A stretch of 64,000 nucleotides of DNA, taken from positions 158,420,858 through 158,484,857 of the forward strand of contig NC_084794.1 in NCBI RefSeq assembly GCF_963169125.1, given 5' to 3'. The first letter of the stretch is position 1, and each line of letters starts with the position of its first letter. Source of the DNA: Humulus lupulus. Taxonomy: Eukaryota; Streptophyta; Magnoliopsida; Rosales; Cannabaceae. The translations under genes and the position numbers were made by a program. Below are positions 1 to 10,446 of this stretch, one piece after another. The notes below the pieces were generated by a model, which was not told the origin of the DNA, did not search any database, and saw only the letters and a list, made by a program, of their open reading frames with translations.

Positions 1-163
1 TCCGTTGTGTTCCCTCTTCGACCCTATCCAACCTCTCATGTATCTGTTCACACTCCTCCCTCAACATCCTTCACATCTCCCCAATTAGTGCTTGCATTTG
101 TAGATTCGGAACTTCAAGTGGTGGAATATCATTGCTTGCATTTTTCTCTGGATTTTGTGCCAT
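1..163 (-). pseudogene. Element M gag N-terminus (fragment with in-frame stop)
   Basis: The minus strand opens with MAQNPEKNASND, followed by a Leu/Glu/Arg-rich stretch (REECEQIHERLDRVEE) that looks like a coiled coil. An N-terminal coiled coil is common in plant gypsy gag proteins. An in-frame TGA at 71-73 interrupts the ORF, and the reading frame continues to the window edge. The first ATG is at 163. A possible splice acceptor (ttattttgcag) lies just upstream of it, so the long leader may be spliced. Only about 54 codons are visible and no capsid domain is in the window, so the gag call rests on position after the PBS and on composition. Confidence 0.5.
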
Positions 164-667
164 GATGGAAATCTGCAAAATAAGGTTAGAATAATATGGA
201 GAAAAGACCTCACCACACTCCCTCACGTGTTTCACTCGAACAATATATTTCACTCAAATCCCCTCGTGTTTCACTCAATTTCAATGGCTTTTACCCTCAA
301 ATAGGCTCACACCTCTGCCTTTTTCCACTCGTATTCTTCTTTAAGCCCTTTAAAAACTAATCAAACAGTAATATGGAGGTTCAAGCAGCAAATCCAACCA
401 AACAAACCAAACGAACACCGACGAAAAAGTGTCGAAAAATGGTAATTTTTGGAACACTTGTGTGGGGTTTTGGCAAAAGGGCCTCTAGACTATGGAGAAC
501 AAGAATAGAACAAAAAATTTTAAGACAGGTTTCCAGACCTTTTTTTTTTTTTTTTTTAAGAATTCGGATCCTCTTGGTTTTCTTCTTCTTTCTTTTCTTT
601 TTTTCTTTGATTTCTCAGATGCAAGGACGATTCGAAAACAAAACAAATCAGATTTCACAAGAGAAAC

Positions 668-966
668 AATAGAGACTCAATGCAGATTCAGATTTCACAA
701 AAAAAAGAAAAGAGAAAACTCAACCCACATTCGGATTTAACAATAAGAATAAGAGAAACTCAATCCCAACTCAGATTTCACCATAAGAACAAGAGAAAAC
801 TCAATCCCAATTCAGATTTGACAATAAGAACAAGAAAAAAACTCAATCCCAATTCAGATTTCACAATAAGAACAAGAGAAATCTCAAACCCAATTTCAGA
901 TTTTACAATAAGAACAAGAGAAAACCAATGCAAAGTCAGATTCCACACGTAGAACAAGATAAAACT
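668..966. repeat. ~40-bp tandem repeat in element M leader
   Basis: About seven imperfect copies of a roughly 40-41 bp unit. The core is CTCAATCCCAATTCAGATTT followed by a CACAATAAGAACAAGAGAAA-like half. Outer copies are more diverged than the central ones. Short ORFs here on both strands are by-products of the repetition. The array sits in the leader between the PBS and gag. Confidence 0.85.
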
Positions 967-1353
967 CAAAGCCCTAATTCATGTTAAGAACCCTAATTCA
1001 TGATTTCAGAAATGAAAAGAAAACAAAATAGGGGATTACAAAGGACCCTAATTCACGATTACAAAGGAATTGAAACTTTGTGTAGACTAGTTTCGGATTT
1101 CAAGGGATTTCACAAAAAAAAAATAATGGAAACTTTGGAAATAAGGAAATGATTGAACAAGGAAACAATTGAAATAGGGAAATTAACTATAGTAGTTTCG
1201 GATTTCACAAGAAAAAAATAAACAAGGACAAAGAACTCAAACACGACTAGATGATGAATAATTTTTGTTTTTTTTTTTTTGATTTCAGAATTGAAAAACG
1301 AATTGAATAGAAAACACAAATGAAAAAGGATAGGCCAAACCGGATGATCCTAA

Positions 1354-1365
1354 GCTCTGATACCA
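1354..1365 (-). other. Primer-binding site of element M
   Basis: The minus strand reads TGGTATCAGAGC, the standard plant PBS complementary to the 3' end of initiator tRNA-Met. It lies 2 nt inside the LTR edge at 1368. This fixes both the orientation (minus) and the identity of 1368-1982 as the 5' LTR. Confidence 0.9.
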
Positions 1366-1367
1366 AC

Positions 1368-1982
1368 TGATACGAACCACACCAACATTGTGATGAAACC
1401 CGACACCAAATATGGAACAGCCACCAAGAACATACGAGATTGGAATGGAACCGCGACCCAATGCTTAGCCAAGCACGAACCTTGGTATGAGGAAGACGCC
1501 ACAAACGGGGATGGAATCCGTTTGATAAGTCAGGATGAACGCCACAAGGAATCTCCTTGATAAGTTCAAAAGTTTCTTCAAGAACTCAAGAAGAAATAAA
1601 CTCACAATTTCATTCAAGATAATCTGATTTTTCCAAATGTTTTCAAGGCATTATATAGCCGAAAATTACATCAAGACAAGCCCCTTTGTCTTCCTAAAAA
1701 CCGAAAATTAAAGACAACCTTTTGTCTTCCTAATGAAAACTAAAATTAAAGACAAGCCTTTTGTCTTCCTAATAAAAACCGAAAAATAAAGAAAAAGGAC
1801 TCTTGGACTCACACAAGTCAAGTGTTTGACTTTTCACAAAATAAACAAAGACTAAATAAAAATATAAGATGACAAAATACAATAAGACTAATCAAGCTCC
1901 TAAACTGAGGCTTTTGGCTCGCGCCCTCGTCACCAGGCCAACTGGAACTAGACTTGGATCTTTAGTCTTGGTGTCCTCATCA
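1368..1982 (-). repeat. Element M 5' LTR (615 bp)
   Basis: On the plus strand it begins TGATACGAACC and ends GTGTCCTCATCA, so on the minus strand it has TG...CA ends. It matches 9432-10057 over its whole length, including an internal short tandem repeat built on 'AAAGACAAGCCTTTTGTCTTCCTA' type units. A PBS lies immediately inside it. Confidence 0.9.
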
Positions 1983-2127
1983 TGAATGAATATATATTGT
2001 GATGGCATGCTTATTAGCATTGCATATGTTTGTTATCTGATGATCTTGGACTGTCAGGCGGCAAGAGGTATAGTTATTACTTACCTAACGGCTAATTTGA
2101 TCTCTGTAGGGTGATTTGAGTGTCGGC

Positions 2128-3190
2128 ATGAATCCTCGTAGGTCAGAGAGATTGGATGGCCAAGAGTTGCAAGCCAGTGAAGGGAATGACCAGGGCCAGA
2201 CCCCACCGCCAGCTCCAGAAAACTGGCAACAAGTGCTTGCTGACATGCAAGTGAGGTTAGAAAAGCGGGAAGAAGAGATACGGCTCTAGAGACAGCAATA
2301 GGTTCCAGCAGAGAACCTACAGGCCATGGTACTTGCAGTGTCACAGCTAGAGGTACCGGCAGTTGTACAGCCCCAGGTAGGGGAAGAGAGGTGGGAACCC
2401 CTGTATGAGAGGTTTAGGAAGGAAAACCCTCCAGTTTTTTAGGTTAGTTCTGATCCACTGAAGGTTGAGCAGTGGATAACCACTCTCCTAGACTTTTTGA
2501 GGGTAGGTGGTAATGAGAGAGTGGCCTGTGCCACTTATATGTTTCAGGAGGATGCCCGAATATGGTGGGAGGTGGTATCCCAGACTAGAGCAGTTACCAC
2601 CATGGAGTGGGAAGAATTTAGAACCTTATTCAACGAGAAATACTACAATGATGCAGTTAATACTGCAAAGGCTGAGGAGTTTAGCAGGTTACTTCAGGGT
2701 AACATGACAGTGACCGAGTATGCCCTAAAGTTCGACAGATTAGCAAAGTTTGTCAGGGATCTGGTGCCCACTATGGGACTAGAAGAGCGAGGTTTCTTCA
2801 GGGGCTACAGCCTATGATAACTCGGGACGTTCATATTACTTCTGTGCCGGGAGTAACTACCTATGCACAGGCTGTGGAGAAGGCGCTTACAGCTGAGAGC
2901 ACTGAGAACAAGAAATGGCGTGATAATGCAACCAAAAGCGATTCTAGGAGGCTGGGACCTCCATTTCCAGGTTTTGGAAGGGGTGGAGGCCCCAGTGATC
3001 AGAAAAGGAAGACCCCATACATAGTTTTAGCTTCAGGGCCAGATAGGAGGCCACGAGGTATACAGATGGGCTGCCAGAGTGGTGGTGAGACATGGAGGGC
3101 ATTCCCATAGTGTCCTAGGTGCAGGAGGCGCCATGTTGGGGAATGCTGGGCGAAGGCCTATTTTTTATGGCAGTACGGGGCACTTGAAGA
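2128..3190 (+). pseudogene. Element B gag (capsid plus CCHC knuckle), decayed
   Basis: The reading frame opens with ATG at 2128 (MNPRRSERLDGQE), then runs through a Glu/Arg-rich helix and a retrotransposon gag/capsid domain at about 2440-2780 (WITTLLDFLRVGG, EDARIWWEVVS, EFRTLFNEKYY). A one-base shift near 2770 moves the frame. The tail ends with a zinc knuckle, CPRCRRRHVGECW, at about 3110-3155. In-frame TAGs (for example at 2287) and the frameshift make it nonfunctional. Gag normally forms the virus-like particle and packages the RNA. Domain order and knuckle spacing agree with Ty3/gypsy gag. Confidence 0.8.
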
Positions 3191-3321
3191 AAGATTGATC
3201 GAGAGCTAGAAAGGAGGAACCGAAGAAAGTGGACAGCCTGACGCCAGCTCGGGTGTTCACTTTGACCCAGACAGAGGCCAAGGCTAGTCCTTCGGTCGTT
3301 ACAGGTTAGCTTTCTAGTGCT

Positions 3322-6234
3322 AGAACCTTTTATACTGCTCTTATTGATTTGGGTGCTATGCATTCCTTTATTTCTAGTAGGATTATAGATGGGTTATGTA
3401 GACCTTGTGATTTCTATTCTGTGGGGTTTGGTACAATATTTCCTACTGGGAGTTAGTGATATCCAGAAGATGGATTAGGTCACTACCAGTTACAGTGGAT
3501 GGCAGGGAGTTATCAGTTGACTTGGTGGAGTTGGAGATGATCGATTCTGACATAATTCCTGGTATGGATTGGCTAGAGAAGTATGGGACATCGATAGATT
3601 GTAGGAAGAAAATGGTAACCTTTGAGCCAGAGGGTGAGGACCCCTTTGTTTTTGTTGGCACTATGCATGGACCCCGTATACCTATGATATCAGTTCTTAG
3701 AGCTAGAGACTTGTTGCAAGGGGATGCATAAGGTTCTTAGCTAGTGTGGTGGATACCACTCGGGTAGTGACAGTGGGACCAGAACAAACTCGGTTAGTCT
3801 ATGAGTTTCTGGATGTGTTTCTAGAGGATCTGCCAGGGTTACCTCCACACGGGGAGATTGAGTTTGTGATTGAATTGGCACCAGGGACAGAGCTAGTGTC
3901 TAGGGCACCTTACAGAATGGCTCCAGCAGAGCTGAAGGAACTGAAGGTTCAACTACAGGAGTTACTGGACTTGGGTTTTATCAGGCCCAGCTTCTCTCCA
4001 TAGGGCGCACCGGTTCTCTTGTGAAAAAGAAAGATAGTTCTCTAAGGATGTGCATCGATTACAGAGAACTGAATGAGTTGACTATCAAGAACAGATATCC
4101 TTTGCCAAGGATTGATGATTTGTTTGACTAGTTGCAGGGTAGAACGGTATTCTTTGAGATAGATCTTCGATCTGGCTATCACCAGCTGAGGATTAGAGAG
4201 GAGGATATACCGAAGACAGCTTTTCACACCAAGTACGGGCATTATGAGTTCTTGGTGATGTCATTTGGGTTGACTAATGCCCCGACAACATTTATGGATT
4301 TGATGAACAGAGTGTTCAAGGATTACCTGGACGAGTTTGTGATCGTCTTCATTAATGATATATTGATATACTCCCGAACAGAGACAGTGCCCGAGACAGA
4401 GATATATTGGTATTATAGAGGTTGAGAGAACACAGGCTGTATGCGAAGTTCAAGAAATGCGAGTTTTGGTTGCCAAAGGTGACTTTCTTGGGTCACATAG
4501 TCAGTAAAGATTTTAATGTGAATGAAGCGAATATTGAAGCGGTCAGAGATTGGCCAAGACCAAAGAATTCTTCAAAGATCAGGAGTTTCTTGGGTTTGGC
4601 GGGGTATTACAGACGCTTTGTGGAAGGGTTCTCCAAGGTTGCGTCATCATTGACAGAGTTGACACGCAAGAATCAGAAATTTGTTTGATCGGACAAGTGT
4701 GAAGACATTTTTCAGAAGCTCAATGAGAGTTTGATCGCCGCACCAATTTTAAGCCTTCCTACAGATAAAGGTAAGTTTGTGGTTTACTGTGACGCTTCGA
4801 GGCAGGGTCTGGGCTGTGTACTTATGCAGACAGAAAAGGTGATTGCCTATGCATCACGTCAGTTGAAGGACTATGAGCAGAGATTCCCCATGCATGATTT
4901 AGAGCTGACAGCGGTTGTTTTTGCACTGAAGGTGTGGCGGCATTACTTCTATGGTGAAAAGTGTGAGATATACACTAATCACAAAAGCCTGAAGTATTTT
5001 TTCACTCAGAAGGATCTGAACATGAGGCAGAGACGTTGGTTGGAACTAGTAAAAGATTATGATTGTGAGATTCTTTATCACCCTGGGAAAGCCAACATGG
5101 GAGCAAATGCCTTAAGTGGGAAGGGTCCGGGATAGTTATATAGTGCCAGACAGATATCGAGGAAGTTAGCTGATGAGATGACTTGAGAAAGGATCAAGTC
5201 AGTGGTGGGTCGGTTGGCCAACATCACTTTACAGTCTACTCTCTTGGAGAGAATCAAGCAGAGACAGTTAGATTATCCATAGTTGGGGCAGGATAGGAAG
5301 GACGTCCTAGCTGGAGTAGCTAAGGACTATACAGTGTTGAGTATAGGTTTGCTAAGGGTCAGATTTGCGTTCCGATGGACACCGAGATCAGAAGAGAGAT
5401 TCTGGATGAATTTCACACCACCCCTTATTCTCTACATCCGGGCACCACAAAGATGTACCTAAGGGTGTTATATTGGTGGCCTGGGATGAAGAAGGATGTG
5501 ACTGAGTATGTAGCAAGGTGCTTGACCTGTCAGTAGGTCAAGGCTGAGCATCAGAGGCCGACAAGAATGTTACAGCCTCTGGATATTCCAAAGTGGAAGT
5601 GGGAAGATATCAGATGGATTTCGTGGTAGGCTTGCCCAGGATAGTAGGCCAACATGATTCTATTTGGGTCATTGTGGATCGGTACACGAAATCAACTCAT
5701 TTTCTACCAGTAAGGACAAATTACACAGTTGATTAGTATATAGATCTCTATGTGAGAGAGATAGTTCGCCTTCATGGGATTCTGAGGTCTATCTTGTCTG
5801 ATAGAGACCCTATCTTTACTTCCAAGATTCTGGGAAGTTTGCAGAGGGTGATGGGTACACAACTGAAGTTTAGCACAGCTTATCATCCTCAGACCGATGG
5901 TCATTCTGAGAGGACTATCCAGATACTGGAGGACATGCTGGGAGCATGTGTGTTGGACTTTGAAGGGTCCTGGAGTAAATATTTGCCTTTGATAGAATTT
6001 TCTTATAACAACAATTACCAGTCTACCATTGGGGTGGCACCTTATGAGATGTTATATGGTAGGAAGTGTAGATCGCTCGTACACTAGGATGAGATGGGTG
6101 AGAGAAAATATTTGGGTCCTGATGTAGTTCAGAGGACCACTGAGGCTATCAAGAAGATTAGAGCTCGGATGCTCACTTCTCAGAGTAGGAAGAAGATCTA
6201 TTCCGACCCAAGGCGGAGGAATGTGGAGTTCCAA
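3322..6234 (+). pseudogene. Element B pol (PR-RT-RNaseH-INT), decayed
   Basis: The order is a protease-like stretch ALIDLGAMHSF (the usual D-S/T-G is now DLG) at ~3335, the pre-RT motif [11 protein letters not shown] at ~3910, and RT with [24 protein letters not shown] and a mutated catalytic box FINDILIYS (FIDD expected) at ~4350. RNase H follows with [10 protein letters not shown] at ~4785 and the tail [16 protein letters not shown]. Integrase shows its zinc-binding region at ~5410-5540 and its core with SDRDPIF and AYHPQTDGHSERTIQ at ~5800-5920. Numerous stops and frameshifts are present. The reading stops being integrase at ~6234, where the sequence jumps into LTR, so the C-terminal domain is deleted. 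Not functional. Confidence 0.85.
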
Positions 6235-6757
6235 TGACGACTTGTTTGTATTGAATAATAGTATTTATTGAATAATGTTGCTGAATTTGTAGAAGGGATG
6301 TCTGGATGTTTATATTCTTTGTTTATGCATATGTTAAGTTTTCTTGCTGAGCCTTGGCTCACGGGTGCTTTGTGGTGCAGGTAAGGGCAAGGGAAAGCTT
6401 GACCAACCATGAGTTGGAGAGCTTCGGTGGCAGCGTGTACATAAGCAATTTCTCGACCACCACGACCGGGGTTATTTCAGAGGAACTAGGGTAATAGCCC
6501 TATTTTGCCGCTTAGGCCGACTGATGTAACTTTTGATGTGTATAATTACCATTTTAAAAGTTTAGTTGTAATATTTTGGGATCCCATGTTTATATAAAAC
6601 TTTTGAAATCAAAGTCAATGGTTCTTTGACCAAAAATTTTAACCCTAACCTTTGTCACTAACCTTAGTTACACATTTTAAACCAAATGACCTGATCAGCA
6701 GGTCTAACACAATTTTAAGTACACAGCGTAACGGTCCTGGATTAGGAGGGCGTTACA
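6235..6757 (+). repeat. Element B 3' LTR remnant (last ~520 bp of LTR-A type)
   Basis: It contains the block TTGCTGAGCCTTGGCTCACG followed by a GTAAGGGCAAGG segment, and the end GGGCGTTACA. All match the reverse complement of 24173-24610. The preceding ~1.9 kb expected from full LTR-A copies is absent, so a deletion runs from integrase into the LTR. Confidence 0.75.
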
Positions 6758-7100
6758 CCTTAGAACTTGGTGGTATGTTGAAGGGAATGCCTCCATTTCA
6801 TGTATCCATGGTCGACCTAGTATCACATTGTAAGCAGACGGAGAGTCTACTACCAAGAATCTTGTGCACAGATTGACTCCTTCGGCGTAGACAGGTAGCT
6901 CGATCTCTCCTAGTGTATTCTTTTGCTCTCCACTAAAACCTATGAGGATTGTAGTCTTCTTTATGATCTTTGATTCATCAATCCCCATTTCCCTGAGAGC
7001 ACTTAAAAACAAAATGTTAGTTGAACTACCATTATCAATAAGTATACGTTTAGTACGATAGTTAGCAATGTAAAGTGCAATAACAAGAGCATTGTAATGC
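6758..7100 (-). pseudogene. Element C protease region fragment
   Basis: The minus strand encodes FLSALREMGIDESKI, a loop with IGFSGEQKNTLGEIELPV, and FLVVDSPSAYNVILGRPWIH, ending ...STYHQVL. This is the characteristic second half of plant gypsy retropepsins (SAYNVILGRPW plus a following HxxL segment). The upstream part with the catalytic Asp is shifted and damaged. The frame collapses at 6758, where unrelated LTR sequence begins. The closest equivalents in this window are the protease regions of Gypsy-2 (about 38600-38980) and Gypsy-3 (about 57590-58000). Confidence 0.75.
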
Positions 7101-7422
7101 GGGTGAGGAGTTTGGTTGACTCTGTTGTTGAGAAATTGATGGTTTGAGCTGGTAGGTTGATGATATTCTTCTCTGTCCCACTGGACTCTCCTTTGATCTA
7201 GTTGTTCTACCTGACATGTCTTTTGGCTGCTTAATGGGTAACTCCGCTTACCTCAGAGCCACCAGTTATTACATTCACTATCTGTTCATGGGTAGGTGGT
7301 TTCGGCAGGATTACTTCTCTTCGGACGACTGACCTGCCTGCCTCCTGTTGGAATGTTCATTTTCCTTTGTCTGTGAGCAGGTCAATCAGGTGACCATGTC
7401 TTAATAGGTTGGATACTTCGAG

Positions 7423-9045
7423 TCTTAAGGCATTGCACTCATCCGTTCGGTGACCATGGTCATTGTGGAATTCACACCATTTTTTTTTGTCTCATTGGTC
7501 AGATGGAGTCCTCATCCTTTTTGGCCATTTTACTTTTTCTCTGAGTCCTTTCAGTACGCCAATGACTTCAGCTGGTGAGATTGAAAGATTGTATTCAGGT
7601 ATCTTTGGTCCATCTCGGAGACGTGTCTCAGACGACCGGTTGTACTCCCTCCTTCTGTTCTCTGATCTGTTAGGATACGAGTATGGCTCGGATCGTCTGT
7701 CACTATGTCGTTTGTCTACCCTTGAGTCTCTTCGAGTGTCTTTCCTTAGGGAAGAGTGATAATAGTTAGTTTCACCCTCCTCCCATTGTATATGTGCCCA
7801 GGCCTTGGTGAGAACGTCTTTCATCGTCTTGCAAGGATACTTGGTAAGTTCTTCGTATAGGTCTGAGTCATAGCAGAGTCCTTTGTGGAAGGCTGAGATG
7901 GCTGTCCTGATTAAAATGGGTTATAGACATCTCTTTGTTGAAGCATCCTACGTAATCTCGTAAGGGATCACCCCGTCGTTGAACTATGATGTAGAGGTCT
8001 TCTGCAGACCTTTCAAGTTTCCTTCTACTAACAAACTGCTCAACAAAAGTGTCAGTCAATTTTGCAAAAGTAGAAATAGAATTATTAGGTAAATTAGTAT
8101 ACCACTGGAGGGTTGATTCAATCAGACTAGAACCAAACCCCTTACACATGCATGCTTCCCTCATGTTGCATGGGATGGCAATGGTGAACATTCTCTGCCT
8201 GTATTGAGTGATATGATCATCAGGATCAGACGTTCCATCAAACATCTTCATGTGGGGGAAGCTAAAAAAATTCGGCATTTCGACCATGTCTATATCATTG
8301 ACAAAAGGTGAGTCAACATAGCAGCTTGCTACACTCTTTTTAATAGGGACTGTCATTCCAGGAATCCGCTGGATGAGTGCTTCCATTTTGGCCAATTTAC
8401 AAGACAGCTCAGGATCTTGGATTGGAAGTGAGCTAATGTTGGTGTGGCGGGCTGGCTCGCTCATGGCTGGGTGATTCAATCCGATTGTCTACTGCTCAGG
8501 TATATTCTGACCTGCTCCATTGATGGTCTGGCTGGCTCCAATGGTAGGCTGACTAACACCTGGAACCTGCTACTATCTGGGTCCAGTGGCTAGCTGACTA
8601 GTGGTTGGCTGACTAGCTCCTGGAATCTGCTGTTGTCCAACTGTCGAGGCTGGCTGGCTTGCTGACTCCTGGAATATGCTTTGGTTTGGGCGTAGATGAA
8701 TGTCTCTGTTCAGTCATGGTTCCTTGTTCACTTGCATTAGCAATAGAATTCTTTATGTTAGACATGGTGGGTGGAATTTGATAATTCCTTACCGAGGATG
8801 ATGGAATTGTTTGACTCAGTCCATCATTGTTAGAGATAGGGGTGAGGTCACCCAAAGGTTGCATCAGGCTAATCGGGCCTCGGAAGCGGGATGGCTAAAC
8901 CTCGGTGGCACATGGCCTCTATTCACACGAGCAGGTCAGCATTCTCAACTTCGAGCCTCCTCATTTTCTCGCGTTCTTCATTCATCTAGATGGTAAAAGC
9001 AGCGAGCTGGGCGAACATATCGGGTGTCTCAATCACGTCTGACAT
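7423..9045 (-). pseudogene. Element C gag, decayed
   Basis: It starts at the ATG at 9045 (MSDVIETPDMFAQL), 51 nt inside the PBS. A Glu/Arg-rich N-terminal helix broken by stops follows, then a Pro/Ser-rich stretch. The capsid domain is clear at about 7868-8300 (MKMFDGTSDPDDHITQYRQ, ESTLQWYTNLP, FVEQFVSRRK, RRGDPLRDYVGCF). After a frameshift comes an Arg/Ser/Asp-rich basic segment and the knuckle [14 protein letters not shown] near 7440-7485. Several stops and shifts are present. Gag is the particle-forming, RNA-binding protein; this copy cannot make it intact. Confidence 0.8.
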
Positions 9046-9095
9046 GGCTCTCAAGTGAACTCCTTGATTTCTTTGTCGATTGTTTGATTGCTAGG

Positions 9096-9113
9096 GCCCC
9101 ACGGTGGGCACCA
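9096..9113 (-). other. Primer-binding site of element C
   Basis: The minus strand reads TGGTGCCCACCGTGGGGC, three bases inside the LTR edge at 9117 (...CATCTACA-ATT-PBS). Position and the leading TGG identify it as a PBS. I do not assign the tRNA. Confidence 0.7.
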
Positions 9114-9116
9114 AAT

Positions 9117-10446
9117 TGTAGATGTGATTTCCTACAATTGATTAAACGGGCACCAGCAACTTGTCAAGAACAAAGAGAGAGACGAGATTTCAATTGGGAG
9201 CACCAGTGGGGGGTTAACCAAAGGGACTTTGACACTCAAGTTAGTCGAGTTGTAACGAAAGCTAATTGAAAGTAATAAAACTATGATGTAAATAATGAAA
9301 TAGTGATGGATGGATGAGTAGTGGAATGGTTAGAGTGACAGTGGCGATGATGGCGGGGCTGAACAACTGGGTCAAGTCCGATGTGGTCAGATCAGGCTGA
9401 CTAATTTGACTTGCTTGACTGGATCGCTTAGTTATACGAACCACACCAACGATTGTGGTGAAACCCGACACCAAATATGGCAGCCACCAAGAACACACGA
9501 AATGGGAATGACGAACCGCGACCCAATGCTTAGCCAAGCACGAACCTTGGTATGAGGATGACGCCACAAACGGGGATGGGAATCCGTTTGATAAGTCAGA
9601 TTGAACGCCACAAGGAATACCCTTGATAAGTTCGAATAGTCTCTTCAAGAACTCAAGAAGAAAACCGCTCAATTTTCATTTCATCAAAATCTGCCATTCC
9701 CAAACGTTTACAAAGGCCTAATATAGGCGAAAATTACATCAAGACAGCCCTTTGTCTTCCTAAAGAAAACCGAAAATTAAAGACAAGCCCTTTGTCTTCC
9801 TAATGAAAACCGAAAATTAAAGACAAGCCTTTTGTCTTCCTAATGAAAACCGAAAATTAAAGACAAAAGGACTTTTGGACTCACACAAGTCAAGTGTTTG
9901 ACTTTTCACAAAATAGACAAAGACTAAAATAAAAAAATACAAGAAGACAAAATACAATAAGACTCATCAAGCTCCTAAACTGAGTCTCTTGGCTCGCGCC
10001 CTCGTCACCAGACCAACTGGAACTAGACTTGGATCTTTAGTCTTGGTGTCCTCATCACTTAGAGAGAGTAATCCTCATTTTAGTAAGAGAGTAAAAGAGA
10101 GTGAAGTGATTATCAGATGCCTCCTAAATGGCCTCTCAGGGTCCTCTTTATAGTCGTTTCCTTTATCATTCCATTTCTGCCTCCCTGGTCCGTCTGACCC
10201 ATTCTTCCTCATTCCTCTCAATTTTTATGGGAGTGATTGTGTATACTCTGACCATTTCAATGTTTTCTGGCTGACTGAATGTATCCGGATTCGGGTCTGG
10301 GTATTAGTCTATCAATCCAATGGTTCATTTGGAAAGTATGAGTCCATTTACACGTTTGGATTGGGTCTTACTAGCTTGATTGGATGGCTTGTTAGGTCGA
10401 GTTGGCTAGGCCAACTAGCTTCATGAGCTTTTTTAACATGTACACA
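9117..10446 (-). repeat. Element C 5' LTR, interrupted by a solo LTR
   Basis: The inner edge is at 9117 (TGTAGATGTG on plus, ACATCTACA on minus) next to the PBS. The outer edge is probably 10444-10446 (...CATGTACACA); no TSD partner is in the window to confirm it. A TATA-like CTATAAAG on the minus strand lies near 10151-10158. Removing the solo LTR (9432-10057) and one TSD copy leaves about 0.7 kb. Confidence 0.65.
9432..10057 (-). mobile_element. Solo LTR of the element M family (626 bp)
   Basis: It matches 1368-1982 end to end and is flanked by a perfect 5-bp TSD, CTTAG at 9427-9431 and 10058-10062. No internal sequence is present, so it is a product of LTR-LTR recombination. It includes three or four short copies of a 'AAAGACAAGCC...GTCTTCCTAA' repeat. 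Confidence 0.93.

Larger units (their letters stand above)
1..1982 (-). mobile_element. Element M: 5' part of a minus-strand LTR retrotransposon
   Basis: Read on the minus strand, the order is LTR (1982 to 1368), a 2-nt spacer, a PBS matching the initiator tRNA-Met 3' end, a long leader with tandem repeats, then the start of a gag-like ORF that runs off the left edge. The rest of the element lies outside the window, so the TSD cannot be checked (the right flank begins TGAAT). A solo LTR of the same family at 9432-10057 supports the LTR boundaries. The lineage is not certain; the gag start is too short to classify. The element sits in the leader of element B. Confidence 0.8.
1983..6757 (+). 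mobile_element. Element B: degenerate Tekay-like Ty3/gypsy element
   Basis: Sense gag, protease, RT, RNase H and integrase remnants occur in standard gypsy order. They are followed by the last ~520 bp of a long LTR ending GGGCGTTACA. That end matches the termini of the LTR-A copies at 24173-26571 and 15627 onward, whose LTRs exceed 2 kb, as is typical of Tekay/Del-type chromoviruses. The integrase C-terminus, any chromodomain and most of the 3' LTR are missing. The 5' LTR is not in the window because element M interrupts the leader. Lineage assignment is inference from protein character and LTR length. Confidence 0.75.
6758..10446 (-). mobile_element. Element C: truncated minus-strand Ty3/gypsy element
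   Basis: Read right to left: LTR (10446 to 9117, carrying a solo M-family LTR), 3-nt spacer, PBS, gag, a zinc-knuckle region, then a protease region that ends abruptly at 6758, exactly where element B's LTR ends. B (or its remnant) therefore interrupts C inside the protease. RT, RNase H and integrase of C are not in the window. The knuckle [14 protein letters not shown] resembles that of Gypsy-1, -2 and -3, suggesting the same broad lineage. Confidence 0.75.

Noticed and set aside
1354..1365. Match to the 3' end of initiator tRNA-Met considered as a tRNA gene
   Set aside because: Only 12 bases match, placed 2 nt inside an LTR, so it is a primer-binding site.
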